A stretch of DNA of 64,000 bases from Salinicola salarius (GCF_002179555.1 NZ_NHOU01000007.1:124001-188000); one strand, 5' to 3'. Counted from the first letter of the stretch, positions 34,852 to 44,867 are shown. The notes: generated by a model from the letters alone, not told the origin. Program-made: numbers and translations.

Positions 34852-35185
34852 CAATGACAATTTTCCTGGCAATGGGACCGGTAAGCGCGGTTCGCCCCGT
34901 CACGTGCAACGACGTTGCGGACGGAGCGCTTCTTCATGCGCAATGAGCACACTCCCGCTTGATGAAATGGGCTTGATGAAACGTCGCTTGCGGCTTTCAT
35001 GAAAGTGTCGTCTACCAAAAATAAGCCAGACGCGGGCCGACCGCAGTGCGGGGGCCAATATGGTGGGCAATGGTCGCGTTTCAGACTTAAAGAAAGCTTA
35101 AGGGGCTCGGTATCTCAAGGGGCTCGATATCCCCTAGCCGGGTACCGGCCATGGCGGTGCGCCGCGCGGAAGGCCCACCGCAGGA
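34852..35185. other. 334-base intergenic region between fnr (3' end) and the GT2 operon
   Basis: It holds the PmrA box (35086-35102) and a direct repeat AAGGGGCTCGGTATCTC / AAGGGGCTCGATATCCC (35100-35133). No gene is evident; the small plus-strand frames here have no ribosome site. Confidence 0.55.
35086..35102 (-). promoter_or_regulatory. PmrA box before the GT2-LABN-GT39 operon
   Basis: Minus strand CTTAAG-ctttc-TTTAAG, an almost exact YTTAAG-N5-YTTAAG. A CATATT -10 candidate follows 23 bases downstream. It is the best of the four box regions around this island. Confidence 0.75.
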
Positions 35186-35956
35186 TCAATGCTGGTGGAC
35201 GGCGGCGGATCTGGCTCGGCAATTGGCGCTCTGGGAGCGCTGGTAGAGGGCTTCGGGCTGCAGAATGCGAAGCTCCCGGCCGTCGAGCGCTATCAGCGAC
35301 TGCTGCTGCAGTCGGCCGAGAATCCGGCTCACCGTTTCGAGAGCGAGCCCCAGGTAATTGCCGATATCGGTGCGGGACATCGGCAGGCGGAAGCGCTCGG
35401 GGGAGTAGCCGTAACGCTCGAAACGTCGTGCCAGATCCAGGAGAAAGCTCGCCATCCGTTCGTCGGCGCTTTTGCAGGTCAACAACCGGATCAGGCGATG
35501 TTCGTCACCCATGATGCGGCTCATGCTGCGATAAAGCTGGTTGCGCAGCTCCGGCATGCGCTCGGCGAGGGCGTCCAGCTGATGAAAGGGAATCTCGCAG
35601 GCCGTCGACCGTTCCAGGGCGATGATGAACCCTGCATGGCTTCCTTCTTCGATACTTTCCAGTCCCATCAGCTCGCCCGGCAGATGGAAGTGACTGATCT
35701 GTTCTTCGCCATCCTGATCGAGCACGACCTGCTTGAAGCTCCCGGAACGAACCGCAAAGATCTGCGCGAACGGCTCCCCTTGACGGCAGAGCACTTCGCC
35801 GCGGACCAGCGGCGCTCGGCGCTTGATGATGGCGTCGAAGTCTTCCATGGCTTGCGCTTTCAGAGCCAAGGGCAAACATAACGAACTGAGGCTGCAAGTA
35901 CGACAGTGAGTACCGGGACCGGGGCGGCAGGGACCACCAATGGGCGATACGGACAT
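35186..35956 (-). CDS. fnr: FNR/ANR-type oxygen-sensing transcription regulator
   Basis: The 256-residue CRP/FNR protein has the N-terminal cluster HCRTCSLSSLCLPLAL (C18, C21, C27) plus an internal Cys in STACEIPF, matching the four ligands of the 4Fe-4S cluster in E. coli FNR. The DNA-binding helix is MSRTDIGNYLGLALETVSRILGRLQ with the E-SR residues that read TTGAT. It activates genes in low oxygen. ATG 35954-35956 is chosen (GAGGGG upstream; family-like N-terminus). Six TTGAY-N4-RTCAA sites lie in this window, most within 14 kb. Confidence 0.95.
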   Translation of the reverse strand: MSVSPIGGPCRPGPGTHCRTCSLSSLCLPLALKAQAMEDFDAIIKRRAPLVRGEVLCRQGEPFAQIFAVRSGSFKQVVLDQDGEEQISHFHLPGELMGLESIEEGSHAGFIIALERSTACEIPFHQLDALAERMPELRNQLYRSMSRIMGDEHRLIRLLTCKSADERMASFLLDLARRFERYGYSPERFRLPMSRTDIGNYLGLALETVSRILGRLQQQSLIALDGRELRILQPEALYQRSQSANCRARSAAVHQH

Positions 35957-36393
35957 GACGCCACCCCTCGCTTCGTGACTTGACGACGTTATCAAGTCTG
36001 GCCTTGTGACAGGGAACAACGGCTTGTGCGAACATGATGCATAACGGCGGTAGTAGAGCGAGAAGTAGTAGAACGAGAAAAGGCGGGGAGTTCAACAGTG
36101 ATGATGTAAGCAGGCTGTCGCCGCGAGCGGGGTTTCTTTACATTCGGTAAGCCGAGCGGTTACGGAGTGCTCGTTGTTCGATCAGGCGCTTTGTTCGTCA
36201 TCATCGTTCATCTCTCGGCCTGCCTTTTACACCCGCCGGCAGCGCGCGGAATTGATCCCGGTCAAGCCGTGGCACCGAACAGCGGTATACCTTCCGACAG
36301 GTGGCTATCCACATCCTCCGGGGCGACCATCGACCCGACAATGGCGGCGTTCCGTATCGAGCATATCGGTTCGGCAGTGAAGGAGCATGCACC
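35957..36393. other. 437-base divergent region between fnr and the phosphorylase gene
   Basis: It contains a 20-base inverted repeat ACTTGA-N8-TCAAGT (about 35976-35995) near the fnr start, which is too widely spaced for an FNR site. The FNR site of the phosphorylase gene is at 36252-36265. No credible coding frame. Confidence 0.55.
36252..36265 (+). promoter_or_regulatory. FNR site before the glucan phosphorylase gene
   Basis: TTGATcccgGTCAA, centred about 40 bases before a start predicted from the -10 TATACC (36286-36291). This is the class II activator position. Confidence 0.75.
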
Positions 36394-38919
36394 GTGACAT
36401 CACCGTACGAACTGCCTGGGGCGGCCATCGAGGGCTTCGATACCTTGGTCGAGCTGGCACTGGATCTGAGCGGGACGTGGAAGCATGCCACCGACAGGAT
36501 CTGGCGGGAGCTGGATACCACCCTCTGGAACCTGACACACAACCCCTGGGCGGTGCTGCAGGCGGTATCGCGCGAGAAGCTCGCCCGGACGCTGGCCGAT
36601 CCGGAATTTCGAAACCGACTGGAGCAGCTGGCACGCCGCGACCGCGAGCAGCACGGTCTTCCCAGCTGGTTCGAGCAGAGTCACCCCAGGGCGCCTTTCA
36701 CCGCTGTGGCCTACTTCAGCATGGAGTTCATGGTCAGCGAAGCACTGCCGATCTATTCCGGCGGGCTGGGTAACGTGGCCGGCGATCATCTCAAGGCAGC
36801 GAGTGATCTCGGCGTTCCCATCATCGGTATCGGACTGCTCTATCAGCAGGGCTATTTTCGCCAGCTGATCGACAGCGACGGTAGGCAACACGCGCTGTAT
36901 CCCTACAACGACCCCGGGCAGCTGCCCATCACGCCGCTGCGCACCGCGAATGGCGAATGGCTGCGCCTGCAGATCGTGCTGCCGGGCTACTCGGTATGGC
37001 TGCGGGCCTGGCAGGCCCGCATCGGGCGGGTGACGCTCTATCTGCTGGACAGCAACGACGTCGCCAATTATCCCGCCCACCGCGGCATCACCAGCGAACT
37101 CTATGGCGGCGATGCCGAGCTCCGGCTCAAGCAGGAGATGGTGCTGGGCATCGGCGGCTGGCGCTTGCTCGAAGCCCTCGATCTCCATCCGCAGGTCTGT
37201 CATCTCAACGAGGGGCATGCGGCGCTGGTCGTGCTGGAACGGGCGCGCAGCTACATGCAGCGCACCGGCACCGACTTCAAGACGGCACTGACCATTACCC
37301 GTGCCGGCAATCTCTTCACCACCCATACCGCGGTCGCCGCCGGTTTCGACCGGTTTTCTCCCGCGCTGATCGCGCAGTACCTGCAGCACTACGCCGAAGA
37401 GAAATTGAAGATTCCGCTGGCCGAGCTGCTTGCGCTGGGGCGTAGCCGCTCGGGGGAGGATGACGAGCCCTTCAACATGGCGTGGCTTGCCTGCCGGGGC
37501 AGCGGCTTCATCAATGGTGTTAGCCAGCTGCATGCCAGGGTCAGCCGTCACATTTTCCAACCGCTGTTTCCCCGTTGGCCGACGCCGGAGCTGCCCATCG
37601 CTCACGTCACCAATGGCGTCCACATGCCGAGCTGGGATTCGGCGCCGGCCGACGCGCTCTGGACCCGAGCCTGCGGCAAGGAGCGCTGGCTGGGGTGCAG
37701 CGAGCCGCTGGCGATGAGCATCCGTCACCTCGATGATGCCACCCTGTGGCAGTTTCGGACCGAGGCCAACCGGGAGCTCGTCGAGCAGCTTCGTGAGCGC
37801 CTGGCACACCAGCTGGCGACGGCTGGCGCAACGCCGGAGGCCATCGAGAGCGCCCGGCAGGTGTTCGAACCGCGGATCATGATGCTGGGCTTCGCCCGAC
37901 GCTTTGCGACCTACAAGCGCCCCAACCTGCTGCTTCACGATCCGCAGCGCCTGAAGGCGTTGCTGACCCACCCCGAACGCCCGATGCAACTGGTGCTGGC
38001 CGGCAAGGCACATCCGGCGGACAGGACGGGGCAGGCGTTGATCCAGCAGTGGGTGCGGTTCATTCGGGAGGAGAATGTCGGCCATCGGGTGGTGTTCCTG
38101 GCCGACTACAACATGCAACTGACCGAACAGCTGGTGCAGGGCGTCGACGTATGGCTCAACACCCCGCGGCGTCCGTGGGAGGCCTGCGGCACCAGCGGCA
38201 TGAAGGTGTTGGTCAACGGTGGGCTCAATCTCTCCGAGCTGGATGGCTGGTGGGCCGAGGCGTACGCCCCCGAGGTGGGGTGGGCGCTGGGCGACGGCCG
38301 CGAGCACGCGGACGACCCCGGCTACGATGCCCAGGAGGCCGAAGCGCTTTATCACTTGCTCGAGCACGAGGTGATGCCCGCCTTCTATACACGCAATGAA
38401 GCGGACATCCCGGTGGGCTGGGTGGCACGCATGCGCGAGAGCATGGCACGGCTGACGCCGCTGTATTCCACCAACCGATCGCTTCCCGAGTATGTCGAGC
38501 GGTACTACATTCCCCTGGCCGAAGCCTGGCGTGACCGGACGGCCGATGACGGCGCCCGGGGACGCCGGATCGTGAATCGTCGCCGGCAACTGGATCGGTA
38601 CTGGTCCGAAGTCGCCTTCGAATCGGTGGAGACGGAAAGCGATGGTCATCAGCATCGATTCCGGGCACGCGTCCGGCTGGGCGAGCTCGCTCCGGAGGCG
38701 CTTCTGGTCGAGCTCTATGCCGATGGCGTCAGTGGAGGGGCCGCTATTTGCCAGCCGATGGCCCACAACGTGAAATTTTCTCGCAGCGGCGAGGCGATCT
38801 ACGAAACCCGGATCACCAGTTACCGGCCGGTGACCGATTTTACCGTGCGGCTGCGTCCTGCACCCATCGACCTGATCAGTATCCTCGAAGAACCCCGGGT
38901 ACTGTGGCAGGGCGGCTAG
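36394..38919 (+). CDS. glgP: Alpha-glucan (glycogen) phosphorylase, DUF3417-containing type
   Basis: This 841-residue GT35 enzyme releases glucose-1-phosphate from glycogen or maltodextrin. The N-terminal DUF3417 helix block is LALDLSGTWKHATDRIWRELD and LTHNPWAVLQAVSREKL; then AYFSMEFMVSEALPIYSGGLG; the PLP lysine is K604 in CGTSGMKVLVNGGLN. GTG 36394 is chosen because AAGGAG lies 8 bases upstream; the frame is open to 36301 without a ribosome site. The FNR site upstream suggests reserve use in low oxygen. No other glycogen genes are near. Confidence 0.92.
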   Translation: MTSPYELPGAAIEGFDTLVELALDLSGTWKHATDRIWRELDTTLWNLTHNPWAVLQAVSREKLARTLADPEFRNRLEQLARRDREQHGLPSWFEQSHPRAPFTAVAYFSMEFMVSEALPIYSGGLGNVAGDHLKAASDLGVPIIGIGLLYQQGYFRQLIDSDGRQHALYPYNDPGQLPITPLRTANGEWLRLQIVLPGYSVWLRAWQARIGRVTLYLLDSNDVANYPAHRGITSELYGGDAELRLKQEMVLGIGGWRLLEALDLHPQVCHLNEGHAALVVLERARSYMQRTGTDFKTALTITRAGNLFTTHTAVAAGFDRFSPALIAQYLQHYAEEKLKIPLAELLALGRSRSGEDDEPFNMAWLACRGSGFINGVSQLHARVSRHIFQPLFPRWPTPELPIAHVTNGVHMPSWDSAPADALWTRACGKERWLGCSEPLAMSIRHLDDATLWQFRTEANRELVEQLRERLAHQLATAGATPEAIESARQVFEPRIMMLGFARRFATYKRPNLLLHDPQRLKALLTHPERPMQLVLAGKAHPADRTGQALIQQWVRFIREENVGHRVVFLADYNMQLTEQLVQGVDVWLNTPRRPWEACGTSGMKVLVNGGLNLSELDGWWAEAYAPEVGWALGDGREHADDPGYDAQEAEALYHLLEHEVMPAFYTRNEADIPVGWVARMRESMARLTPLYSTNRSLPEYVERYYIPLAEAWRDRTADDGARGRRIVNRRRQLDRYWSEVAFESVETESDGHQHRFRARVRLGELAPEALLVELYADGVSGGAAICQPMAHNVKFSRSGEAIYETRITSYRPVTDFTVRLRPAPIDLISILEEPRVLWQGG

Positions 38920-39062
38920 GCTTTGTCTGAAAACTGCCTGCGCTCGGCCATACGGCGTTAAAAATCGGCTCAAAGTACTCATTTACACCGCGTAAACTCC
39001 GTCTTTTCACCGATTTTTGCCTTGTCTGACCTTCGCTCGACGACTCTTCAGACAAAACCTAG
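38919..39062. repeat. Inverted-end element with TTTGTCTGAA termini
   Basis: GGCTTTGTCTGAA and TTCAGACAAAACC are inverted ends of a roughly 140-base element holding GGCGTTAAAAATCGGCTCA, a CTCATTTAC-GTAAACTCC hairpin and CCGATTTTTGCC. The core matches the element at 25725-25856 and the ends resemble 3477-3537. I recall similar elements across gammaproteobacteria. It sits 3' of glgP. Confidence 0.7.
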
Positions 39063-39151
39063 GGAATTCGGATAGAAAAGAAGCGATGAAATGCCCGGCT
39101 CATCGCTTGATGGCGTTGCGATAGGGCGTTGCGATAGAGCCGGGCCGACCG

Positions 39152-40225
39152 TCATGGCGTGATGGCGACCTTCAACACCCCGTCACGCTGGTGCGCGAAC
39201 AGGTCGTAGGCCTCGACGATGTCGTCCAGGGCATAGCGGTGGGTGACCAGCGAGGCGGTATCGATCCGGCCAGCCTTGACGACGTCGAGCAGCCGGCGCA
39301 TGCGCTCCTTCCCGCCCGGGCACAGGGACGTGACGATGCGATGATCGCCGAGACCGGCGCAGAAGGCGTCGAGCGGAATGGTCAGATCCCCGGAATAGAC
39401 GCCGAGACTGGAGAGCGTGCCGCCGGGCTTGAGCACCCGCAGGGCGGCCTCGAAGGTGGTCTGGGTGCCCAGCGCCTCGATGGCGGCATCGACGCCACGA
39501 CCGCCGGTCAGGCGAAGGATTTCGCTGATGATATCGACCTGGTGGAAGTTCAGCGTGATGTCGGCGCCCATGTGGCGAGAGATATCCAGCCGCTGATCGA
39601 TACCGTCGACGACGATGATGCAGCTGGCGCCGCGCAGCCGGGCGCCGGCAGTGGCGCAGAGTCCGATCGGGCCCTGGGCGAAGATCGCGACGGTATCCCC
39701 GATGCCGATATTGGCGCTTTCGGCCCCGACGAAGCCGGTCGACATGATGTCGGGACACATCAGCACCTGTTCGTCGCTGAGCCCGTCCGGAATCGGGGCC
39801 AGATTGGCCTGGGCATCGGGCACCAGCGCGTACTCGGCCTGCACCCCGTCGATGGTATTGCCGAAACGCCAGCCGCCCATCGGCTTGTAGCCGTGGCCCT
39901 GGCAGCCACCATCCTGCGCCGGATGGCCGCCCTGGCAGGCGTAGGAGGTGAAGCCGGGGCAGATCGCGCCGGCGATCACCCGCTGCCCCACGTGATAGCC
40001 ATGCACGTTGTCGCCCAGCTCCACGATGGTGCCTACCGGCTCATGGCCGATGGTCAGTCCGGGCTTGACCGGATATTCGCCCTTCATGATGTGCACGTCG
40101 GTACCGCAGATGGTGGTGGTCGTGATGCGCAGTAAAGCGTCATTGGGGCCGATGGGGGGTATCGGCTTTTCGGTCAGCTCGATGCGACCGGGCTCGACAT
40201 AGATGGCGGCTTTCATCGTGGACAT
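39152..40225 (-). CDS. Zinc-dependent NAD(P) alcohol dehydrogenase
   Basis: The 357-residue medium-chain dehydrogenase has catalytic zinc site C-G-T-D (TTTICGTDVHIMKGE), GHEPVG, and an unusual cysteine-poor structural lobe ICPGFTSYACQGGHPAQDGG that marks the secondary-alcohol/ClosADH-like branch. The cofactor motif is FAQGPIGLCATAGARL with VVDGIDQRL. It oxidises or reduces short alcohols/aldehydes. ATG 40225 has AAGGAG upstream. A perfect FNR site is at 40308-40321, so fermentation-linked redox balancing is likely. Confidence 0.9.
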   Translation of the reverse strand: MSTMKAAIYVEPGRIELTEKPIPPIGPNDALLRITTTTICGTDVHIMKGEYPVKPGLTIGHEPVGTIVELGDNVHGYHVGQRVIAGAICPGFTSYACQGGHPAQDGGCQGHGYKPMGGWRFGNTIDGVQAEYALVPDAQANLAPIPDGLSDEQVLMCPDIMSTGFVGAESANIGIGDTVAIFAQGPIGLCATAGARLRGASCIIVVDGIDQRLDISRHMGADITLNFHQVDIISEILRLTGGRGVDAAIEALGTQTTFEAALRVLKPGGTLSSLGVYSGDLTIPLDAFCAGLGDHRIVTSLCPGGKERMRRLLDVVKAGRIDTASLVTHRYALDDIVEAYDLFAHQRDGVLKVAITP

Positions 40226-40307
40226 GACTGTCTCCTTCGTCTGGTGGACGCTATCCGGTAATGACCATGGTGACGAAATCAGTATCCGCCGGATTCCAGC
40301 CAGTGAC

Positions 40308-40321
40308 TTGATTCAGATCAA
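40308..40321 (-). promoter_or_regulatory. FNR site before the alcohol dehydrogenase gene
   Basis: TTGATtcagATCAA, a perfect consensus. On the minus strand a GATACT -10 (about 40281-40286) puts the centre about 40 bases before the start. The divergent Hsp20 gene has its own site. Confidence 0.8.
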
Positions 40322-40452
40322 GCTTGAATAGGTCGATAGGGAGCGGTGGGTTTGAAGCAATTTTTTTACTGATGAATATCAATTATTTGCGGTATTTATC
40401 GTTCGCGGAAGGTGTCACGGGCGAAGCGATCGGCTCGCTTTCTTCGAGAACC

Positions 40453-40466
40453 TTGACCCAGGTCAA
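40453..40466 (+). promoter_or_regulatory. FNR site before the Hsp20 gene
   Basis: TTGACccagGTCAA, a perfect inverted repeat, with TACACA (40486-40491) as a -10 candidate at class II spacing. With the ADH site it accounts for most of the 319-base gap 40226-40544. Confidence 0.7.
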
Positions 40467-40544
40467 GCTCGAATTCGTGCAGCGGTACACACTGATATCC
40501 GGCTTCGGCCATTGTCATCGTCTTGAACAGGGAGCGCACAAGCC

Positions 40545-40961
40545 ATGGAACTCACCACCTGGAATCCTTTCAACGAAATGGAAGCCTTCTTCGATCGCTA
40601 CAACCGCAATCGTCCGGCGACATCCCGCGATGTCTGGGCACCGACGGTGAATATCAGCGAGACGGAAAAGGAGTACCTCATTACGGCGGAACTGGCGGGG
40701 ATCGACAGCAAGGATGTCGAGATCACCGTGCAGAATAACGTGCTGACGCTCAGGGGCGAGCGGCACGACACGAAAGAGAGTAAGGACACCAAACGCCATC
40801 TGATCGAAACCAGCTTTGGTCGCTTTTCGCGCAGTTTCTCGCTGCCATCCGATGTCATCGAGGAGCGAATCAGCGCCAAGGGCAAGGACGGCATGTTGAC
40901 CATTCACGTGCCGAAGGCGGAGATCGCCCCGGCCAAGAAGATCACAGTGAAGGCGGAATGA
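40545..40961 (+). CDS. Small heat-shock protein, Hsp20 family
   Basis: The 138-residue alpha-crystallin chaperone begins MELTTWNPFNEMEAFFDRYN. The crystallin domain runs VWAPTVNISETEKEYLITAELAG through VLTLRGERHD and FGRFSRSFSLPSDV to KDGMLTIHVPKAE. It binds unfolding proteins in the cytoplasm without ATP. The class is the Hsp18/HspA type rather than IbpA. The upstream FNR site and the terminator at 40989 make it a single low-oxygen-induced unit. Confidence 0.93.
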   Translation: MELTTWNPFNEMEAFFDRYNRNRPATSRDVWAPTVNISETEKEYLITAELAGIDSKDVEITVQNNVLTLRGERHDTKESKDTKRHLIETSFGRFSRSFSLPSDVIEERISAKGKDGMLTIHVPKAEIAPAKKITVKAE

Positions 40962-40988
40962 GCAGGAAGCTCTAGAGAGCGCAGGATT

Positions 40989-41022
40989 GCCGCATCGTCG
41001 AGCAGGCGATGCGGCTTTTTTT
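40989..41022 (+). terminator. Intrinsic terminator after hsp20
   Basis: GCCGCATCG and CGATGCGGC (9 bp) over a 9-base loop followed by TTTTTTT. It also lies at the end of the convergent ABC operon. Confidence 0.92.
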
Positions 41023-41029
41023 CGTGGTC

Positions 41030-42145
41030 TCAGGCAAGCGAACGGCGCAACCGGAGCAGGGCGACGAGGAAAAAGGCCGTGCCGATCAGGGACAGCGCCA
41101 GGAGTTGTGGCCAGACGGTTTCCAGGCCGGCATCACGGAACAGGATGTTCTGCCCGAACTCCACGAAGTGGGTGGTCGGTGTCAGCAGCATGATGTTCTG
41201 CACCGTCTCCGGCATGCTCTCCCGCGGGGTCATCCCGCCTGACAGAACCCGCAGCGGAATCAGCGTCAGGATGATCAGCAATCCCAGCTGTGGCATCGAG
41301 CGGGAGACGGTACCGAAGAAGATGCCCATCGAGGTGGTGGCGAACAGATGCAGTATCGTGCCAGCCAAGAATAGCGTCATCGAGCCTTGCAGCGGTACGC
41401 CCAGCCAGTCACCGACGACGAAGCGCAGCGACAGGAGAGCGGCCACCAGCACCACCAGCCCCATCGACCACACCTTGGCCGCCATGATCTCGAACGGGGT
41501 CACCGGCATTACCAGCAAATGCTCGATGGTGCCGTGTTCGCGTTCGCGAATGAGCGCCGCGCCGGTCAGGATGATCGACAGCATGGTGATCTGGTTGATG
41601 ACCTCGTTGACGGCGCCGAACCAGGATTGAGTGAGATTGGGGTTGTATCGGGTGCGGATTACCGCCTGCACGGGCTGTGCCGATGGCATGTCGCTATGCT
41701 GCAGGAATGATGCGACCTCGTCGTCGATGATCTGCTGGATGTGTCCGGCGCCGGTGAAGGCCTGGCTGATCTGGGTGGCATCGACATTCAACTGGATCGA
41801 GGGCTGCCGGCCGCGTAGCAGGTCCTGCTGGAAGTCGGGCGGAAAGTCGAGGGTGAAGGTATAGCGCCCCTTGTCCATGCCGATGTCCATGTCGGCATGG
41901 TCGGTCAGCACCGGTTCGAGGAAGTAGGGCGCCTGGAAGGCGTCGATGATGCGTTGCGTGATGGGCGAGCGATCCTCGTCGACCACCGCGATACTGGCCC
42001 GATGGGGCGTTTCCGGAATGCCGTTGGCGCTGGAGTAGACGCTCAACGTGAAGGTGTAGGCGATCAGCAGGAGCATCGCCGGATCGCGTGCCAGGGTGCG
42101 CAGCTCCTTGATGCCCAGTTGCAGGATATTCGATAGCGTACTCAA
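41030..42145 (-). CDS. yhhJ: ABC-2 type permease (YhhJ-like)
   Basis: The 371-residue ABC-2 membrane protein has one N-terminal helix (MLLLIAYTFTLSVYSSANG), a periplasmic domain of about 140 residues, and five C-terminal helices including LTGAALIREREHGTIEHLLVMPVTP, the typical coupling stretch. The start is TTG at 42145, one base after the rbbA stop, with AGGA 8 bases before; no usable ATG is nearby. It works with HlyD-like and RbbA-like partners as an exporter. The substrate is unknown. Confidence 0.88.
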   Translation of the reverse strand: MSTLSNILQLGIKELRTLARDPAMLLLIAYTFTLSVYSSANGIPETPHRASIAVVDEDRSPITQRIIDAFQAPYFLEPVLTDHADMDIGMDKGRYTFTLDFPPDFQQDLLRGRQPSIQLNVDATQISQAFTGAGHIQQIIDDEVASFLQHSDMPSAQPVQAVIRTRYNPNLTQSWFGAVNEVINQITMLSIILTGAALIREREHGTIEHLLVMPVTPFEIMAAKVWSMGLVVLVAALLSLRFVVGDWLGVPLQGSMTLFLAGTILHLFATTSMGIFFGTVSRSMPQLGLLIILTLIPLRVLSGGMTPRESMPETVQNIMLLTPTTHFVEFGQNILFRDAGLETVWPQLLALSLIGTAFFLVALLRLRRSLA

Positions 42146-42146
42146 C

Positions 42147-44867
42147 TCATTTTTCCTGCTTCTTCAGGCCGGCCACGCTGGCCAGCAACAGCAGCGGAGA
42201 CGTGACCAGCAGCGCCAGGAAACTCGGCCATAGCTCGGCGGCGCCGAGCGCCTTGGAGAAAATGCCGCGAGTGATGATGAGGAAGTGACTGGTCGGGTAG
42301 AGATGACCGATGACCGCGGAAGCGCCTTCCAGGGCGGAGACGGGATACAGCAGGCCCGAAAACTGGATCGCCGGGACGACGGTGCCGATGGCCGTGCCAA
42401 ACACGGCGGCAATCTGGCTGTTGAACAGAGCCGAAACCAGCAATCCGAAGCCGGTGGCGCAGAACACGTAGAGCAGGGCCGCCACGCTGAGCATCGGCAG
42501 GCTGCCCTTGAGCGGCACGCCGAAGACGAAGACCGAGAGCAGTACCAGCAGGAAGAAGTTGAGCATTCCCATGACCACGTAAGGCAGCTGCTTGCCGAGC
42601 AGGAACTCCAGGCGGGTGACCGGGGTGACGTAGAAGTTGGTGATCGAACCCAGCTCCTTCTCCCGGACGACGCCAAGAGCGGTGAGCATGGCCGGGATCA
42701 TCATCAGTAGCAGCGGAATCATCGCCGGCACCATCGCCGGCAGGCTTCGCACGTCCGGGTTGTAGCGGTAGCGCAGAGCGACCTCGACCGGCCGGCTGTC
42801 GTCGTTGCCGGAGGCCTGGGCCAGTTGCTGCAGATAGGTGGCATGGATTCCCTGCACATAACCGATGATGGTCTGGGCCCGGCTCGGCATCGCCCCGTCG
42901 ACCCAGAATGCGACCTGGGGCGAGGCGCCACGCTTGAGATCGCGTCCGAACCCGGGCGGAATCTCCACCGCGAGGCTGATCTCGCCTCGACGCAGGCGCT
43001 CGTCCATCTCTTCGTAGCTCTGCAGGGGCGCCTTCTCCTTGAAATAGCGCGAGCCCGAAAGGTTGAGGACGTAGTTGTCGCTGGTGGTGGTCCGGTCGCG
43101 ATCGAGCACCGCAAAGGAGAGGTCCTCGACATCCATGTTGATGCCGTACCCCATGATGAACATCAGAATCAGGGTGCCTGCCAGGGCCAGGGTGGCGCGG
43201 ATCGGGTCGCGCCGCAATTCCATGCTCTCGCGCCGGGCGTAGCTCGATAGCCGACGCCAGCTGAAACGAGGGGGAGTGCCCCTGGGCGCCGTTGCGGCTG
43301 CGACGGTGATGCTCTCGTGCACCGCCGGGGGAGCCGCCGCCTCGCTGGCGTCCTTGAGATAGTCGATGAAGGTCTGTTCCAGGTTGTCGTGCCCGCGCCT
43401 GGCCATCAACGCCCGGGGCGCGCCGCTGTCGAGTACCTTGCCGGCGTGCATTAATGAAATGCGGTCGCAGCGCAGCGCTTCGTTCATGAAATGGGTGGAG
43501 ATGAAGATCGTGACGCCATCTTCGCGCGACATCCGCACCAGCAGTTCCCAGAAGCGATCGCGGGCCACCGGATCGACCCCGGAAGTGGGCTCGTCGAGAA
43601 TCAGGATTTCCGGCTCGTGCAGCATGGCCACGGCCAGGGAGAGACGCTGGCGGATACCTAGAGGCAGGCTGCCCGGCAGTTGCCCCTCGACACCCTGCAG
43701 CTCGAACTGTTCCAGCAATTGCCGGCGACGGGTGGCGTGTCGCTGTGGCGGAAGGCGAAACAGCCGCGCGTGCAGGTCGATGTTCTGGCGCACCGTCAGC
43801 TCGTTGTAGAGCGAGAACGCCTGCGACATGTAGCCGACCCGACGCCGGGTTTCGATATGCTCGGGGGCGACCGGCTGTCCGAACAGCTGCGCCTGCCCCT
43901 CGTCGAAGGGCAAAAGGCCCGTCAGCATCTTCATGGTGGTGGTCTTTCCGCAACCGTTGGAACCCAGGAAGCCGAAGATCTCCCCGCGCTCGATGCGGAA
44001 GTCCACGTGATCCACGGCGGTGAAGTCGCCGAAGCGCTTGGTCAGACCGTGCGCTTCGATCGCCACCTCGTCGTGGGCCTTGCGGGGCGGGATCTCGAGA
44101 TCGGTATGTCCCGATCGCTTCTCCGCAGGCAACAGCTGGATGAAGGCGGCCTCCAGCGAATCGCATCCCGTCCGTTCGAGCAGCGTCGCGGGCGCGCCCT
44201 GGTCGAGCACCTTGCCGGCGTCCATTGCGATCAGCCAGTCGAAGGCCGAGGCCTCGTCCATGTACGCGGTGGCGACGATCACGCTCATCCGGGCCTGCTG
44301 GTGGCGTATCCGGGCGATTAGTTCCCAGAACTGGCTGCGCGACAGCGGATCGACCCCGGTGGTGGGCTCGTCGAGGATCAGCAGGTCGGGATCGTGGATC
44401 AGCGCACAGCAGAGCCCCAGCTTCTGCTTCATGCCGCCGGAGAGCTTGCCCACCGGGCGCTCGGTGAATCTCTCCAGCCCGGTGCTGGTCGCCAAGTCGT
44501 GGATACGCCGCTCGCGCTCCTCGGCATCCTGGCCGAACAGCCGGGCGAAGAACTCGAGGTTCTCGCGCACGCTGAGCGTGGGGTAGAGATTCCTGCCCAG
44601 CCCCTGGGGCATGTAGGCGATGCGCGGGCCGGTCACGCGGCGCTGGGTGGCGCTGGCCATGTTCGCGCCGAGCACCTGGACCTGCCCCGACTGGATCCGC
44701 CTGGCCCCGGCGATCAGCGCCAGCAGGCTGGACTTGCCGACTCCGTCCGGGCCGATCAGGCCCACCATGCGGCGGGCGGGAATGTCGAGCGTCAGCGCCT
44801 CGAGGGCCGTGCGCTTGCCGTAACGCAGGGTGACCCCCGACAGCGCCGCGACCGCGTTGGCACTCAT
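42147..44867 (-). CDS. rbbA: ABC transporter with two ATPase domains fused to a permease (RbbA/YhiH-like)
   Basis: The 906-residue fusion has NBD1 (Walker [10 protein letters not shown] 39-47, signature [22 protein letters not shown]), NBD2 (GSNGCGKT 302-309, degenerate signature [22 protein letters not shown]) and a C-terminal ABC-2 permease half with about six helices. This layout and length match RbbA. E. coli RbbA has been linked to ribosomes, but the operon context with HlyD and YhhJ points to an export pump. The start overlaps the HlyD stop (ATGA). Confidence 0.9.
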   Translation of the reverse strand: MSANAVAALSGVTLRYGKRTALEALTLDIPARRMVGLIGPDGVGKSSLLALIAGARRIQSGQVQVLGANMASATQRRVTGPRIAYMPQGLGRNLYPTLSVRENLEFFARLFGQDAEERERRIHDLATSTGLERFTERPVGKLSGGMKQKLGLCCALIHDPDLLILDEPTTGVDPLSRSQFWELIARIRHQQARMSVIVATAYMDEASAFDWLIAMDAGKVLDQGAPATLLERTGCDSLEAAFIQLLPAEKRSGHTDLEIPPRKAHDEVAIEAHGLTKRFGDFTAVDHVDFRIERGEIFGFLGSNGCGKTTTMKMLTGLLPFDEGQAQLFGQPVAPEHIETRRRVGYMSQAFSLYNELTVRQNIDLHARLFRLPPQRHATRRRQLLEQFELQGVEGQLPGSLPLGIRQRLSLAVAMLHEPEILILDEPTSGVDPVARDRFWELLVRMSREDGVTIFISTHFMNEALRCDRISLMHAGKVLDSGAPRALMARRGHDNLEQTFIDYLKDASEAAAPPAVHESITVAAATAPRGTPPRFSWRRLSSYARRESMELRRDPIRATLALAGTLILMFIMGYGINMDVEDLSFAVLDRDRTTTSDNYVLNLSGSRYFKEKAPLQSYEEMDERLRRGEISLAVEIPPGFGRDLKRGASPQVAFWVDGAMPSRAQTIIGYVQGIHATYLQQLAQASGNDDSRPVEVALRYRYNPDVRSLPAMVPAMIPLLLMMIPAMLTALGVVREKELGSITNFYVTPVTRLEFLLGKQLPYVVMGMLNFFLLVLLSVFVFGVPLKGSLPMLSVAALLYVFCATGFGLLVSALFNSQIAAVFGTAIGTVVPAIQFSGLLYPVSALEGASAVIGHLYPTSHFLIITRGIFSKALGAAELWPSFLALLVTSPLLLLASVAGLKKQEK

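Noticed and set aside
35976-35995. FNR autoregulatory site near fnr (ACTTGA-N8-TCAAGT)
   Set aside because: The half-sites are two bases too far apart for TTGA-N6-TCAA; noted only as an inverted repeat.
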